Source: Xanthobacter autotrophicus | Lineage (GTDB): Bacteria; Pseudomonadota; Alphaproteobacteria; Rhizobiales; Xanthobacteraceae | NCBI RefSeq assembly: GCF_029991245.1 | Contig: NZ_JAIVFO010000029.1 | Span: 1-36,707 of the forward strand | DNA: 36,707 bases | Direction: 5' to 3' | Shown here: positions 36,671 through 36,707 of the stretch, piece after piece | How the letters are laid out: every line of letters starts with the position of its first letter | Position numbering within the stretch: position 1 is the stretch's first letter | Program-made: the position numbers and the translations under genes | Notes under the pieces: generated by a model | Databases searched by the model: none | What the model was told of the DNA's origin: nothing | The model's input: only the letters and a program-made list of their open reading frames with translations

Positions 36671-36707
36671 ATGAGCGACACCACCGTGCCCCTCTCCGCC
36701 CCCCGGG
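36671..36707 (+). CDS. aapM: AapM, permease, 5' fragment cut by window end
   Basis: An ATG one base after the aapQ stop opens a frame reading MSDTTVPLSAPR to the window edge. Only 12 codons are visible. By operon order in Rhizobiales (aapJ-aapQ-aapM-aapP) it should be the second permease. The call rests on position, not sequence. Confidence 0.7.
   Translation, partial: MSDTTVPLSAPR

Overview
The window is a GC-rich (roughly two-thirds G+C), gene-dense chromosomal segment of an alphaproteobacterium of the order Hyphomicrobiales (Rhizobiales). Several things point there: a short alpha-type ProS linked to lolC-lolD, a suf operon with two cysteine desulfurases and an Irr-type (ICE) box, an aapJQM amino-acid transporter, a phasin, and clpS-clpA. 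A lone crtZ (carotene hydroxylase) would fit the zeaxanthin-producing Xanthobacteraceae (Xanthobacter/Azorhizobium-like), but that genus-level placement is inference. I found no rRNA, tRNA, phage, transposase or CRISPR array.

Layout. (1) 1-4.4 kb, minus strand: proS-lolC/E-lolD-ydcF, with overlapping or closely spaced genes, followed by a complex palindromic repeat at the window edge. (2) 4.4-5.0 kb: a 670-base gene-free stretch with a 5 x 14-bp tandem repeat and a plus-strand terminator that may end a small RNA. (3) 5.0-6.9 kb: a tetR gene divergent from a homocysteine S-methyltransferase-like gene. (4) 14.4-6.9 kb, minus strand: a suf Fe-S cluster assembly operon, in transcription order NifS/IscS-like desulfurase, sufB, sufC, sufD, sufS, sufT, and a translationally coupled VOC (glyoxalase-fold) gene. 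(5) 14.6-21.3 kb: alpha/beta hydrolase, APC permease, anmK, tyrS, rimO. (6) 21.3-23.7 kb: a degenerate class-III aminotransferase lacking the PLP lysine, a pterin-carbinolamine dehydratase, crtZ. (7) 23.8-27.6 kb: clpA, clpS, phasin. (8) 27.9-32.7 kb: a DacA-type carboxypeptidase with a SPOR domain, a membrane J-domain protein, a VWA-like protein, panC, a small membrane protein. (9) 32.9-36.7 kb: metC divergent from aapJ-aapQ-aapM (aapM cut by the window end).

Functionally most genes are housekeeping or core metabolism: translation (proS, tyrS, rimO), envelope (Lol system, carboxypeptidase, anmK), proteolysis (ClpAPS adaptor), Fe-S biogenesis (suf, which supplies Fe-S enzymes such as RimO), and sulfur amino acids, pantothenate and amino-acid uptake. 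I see no convincing new defence or biosynthetic system. The most unusual material is non-coding. A pair of inverted hairpins with TGTT/AACA loops occurs twice, with base changes that preserve the stems; one copy sits inside the loop of a different repeat. Three long junctions of the suf operon each carry a different palindromic element. Other points of interest are the VOC gene at the tail of the suf operon, the pseudo-aminotransferase, and the VWA/J-domain pair.
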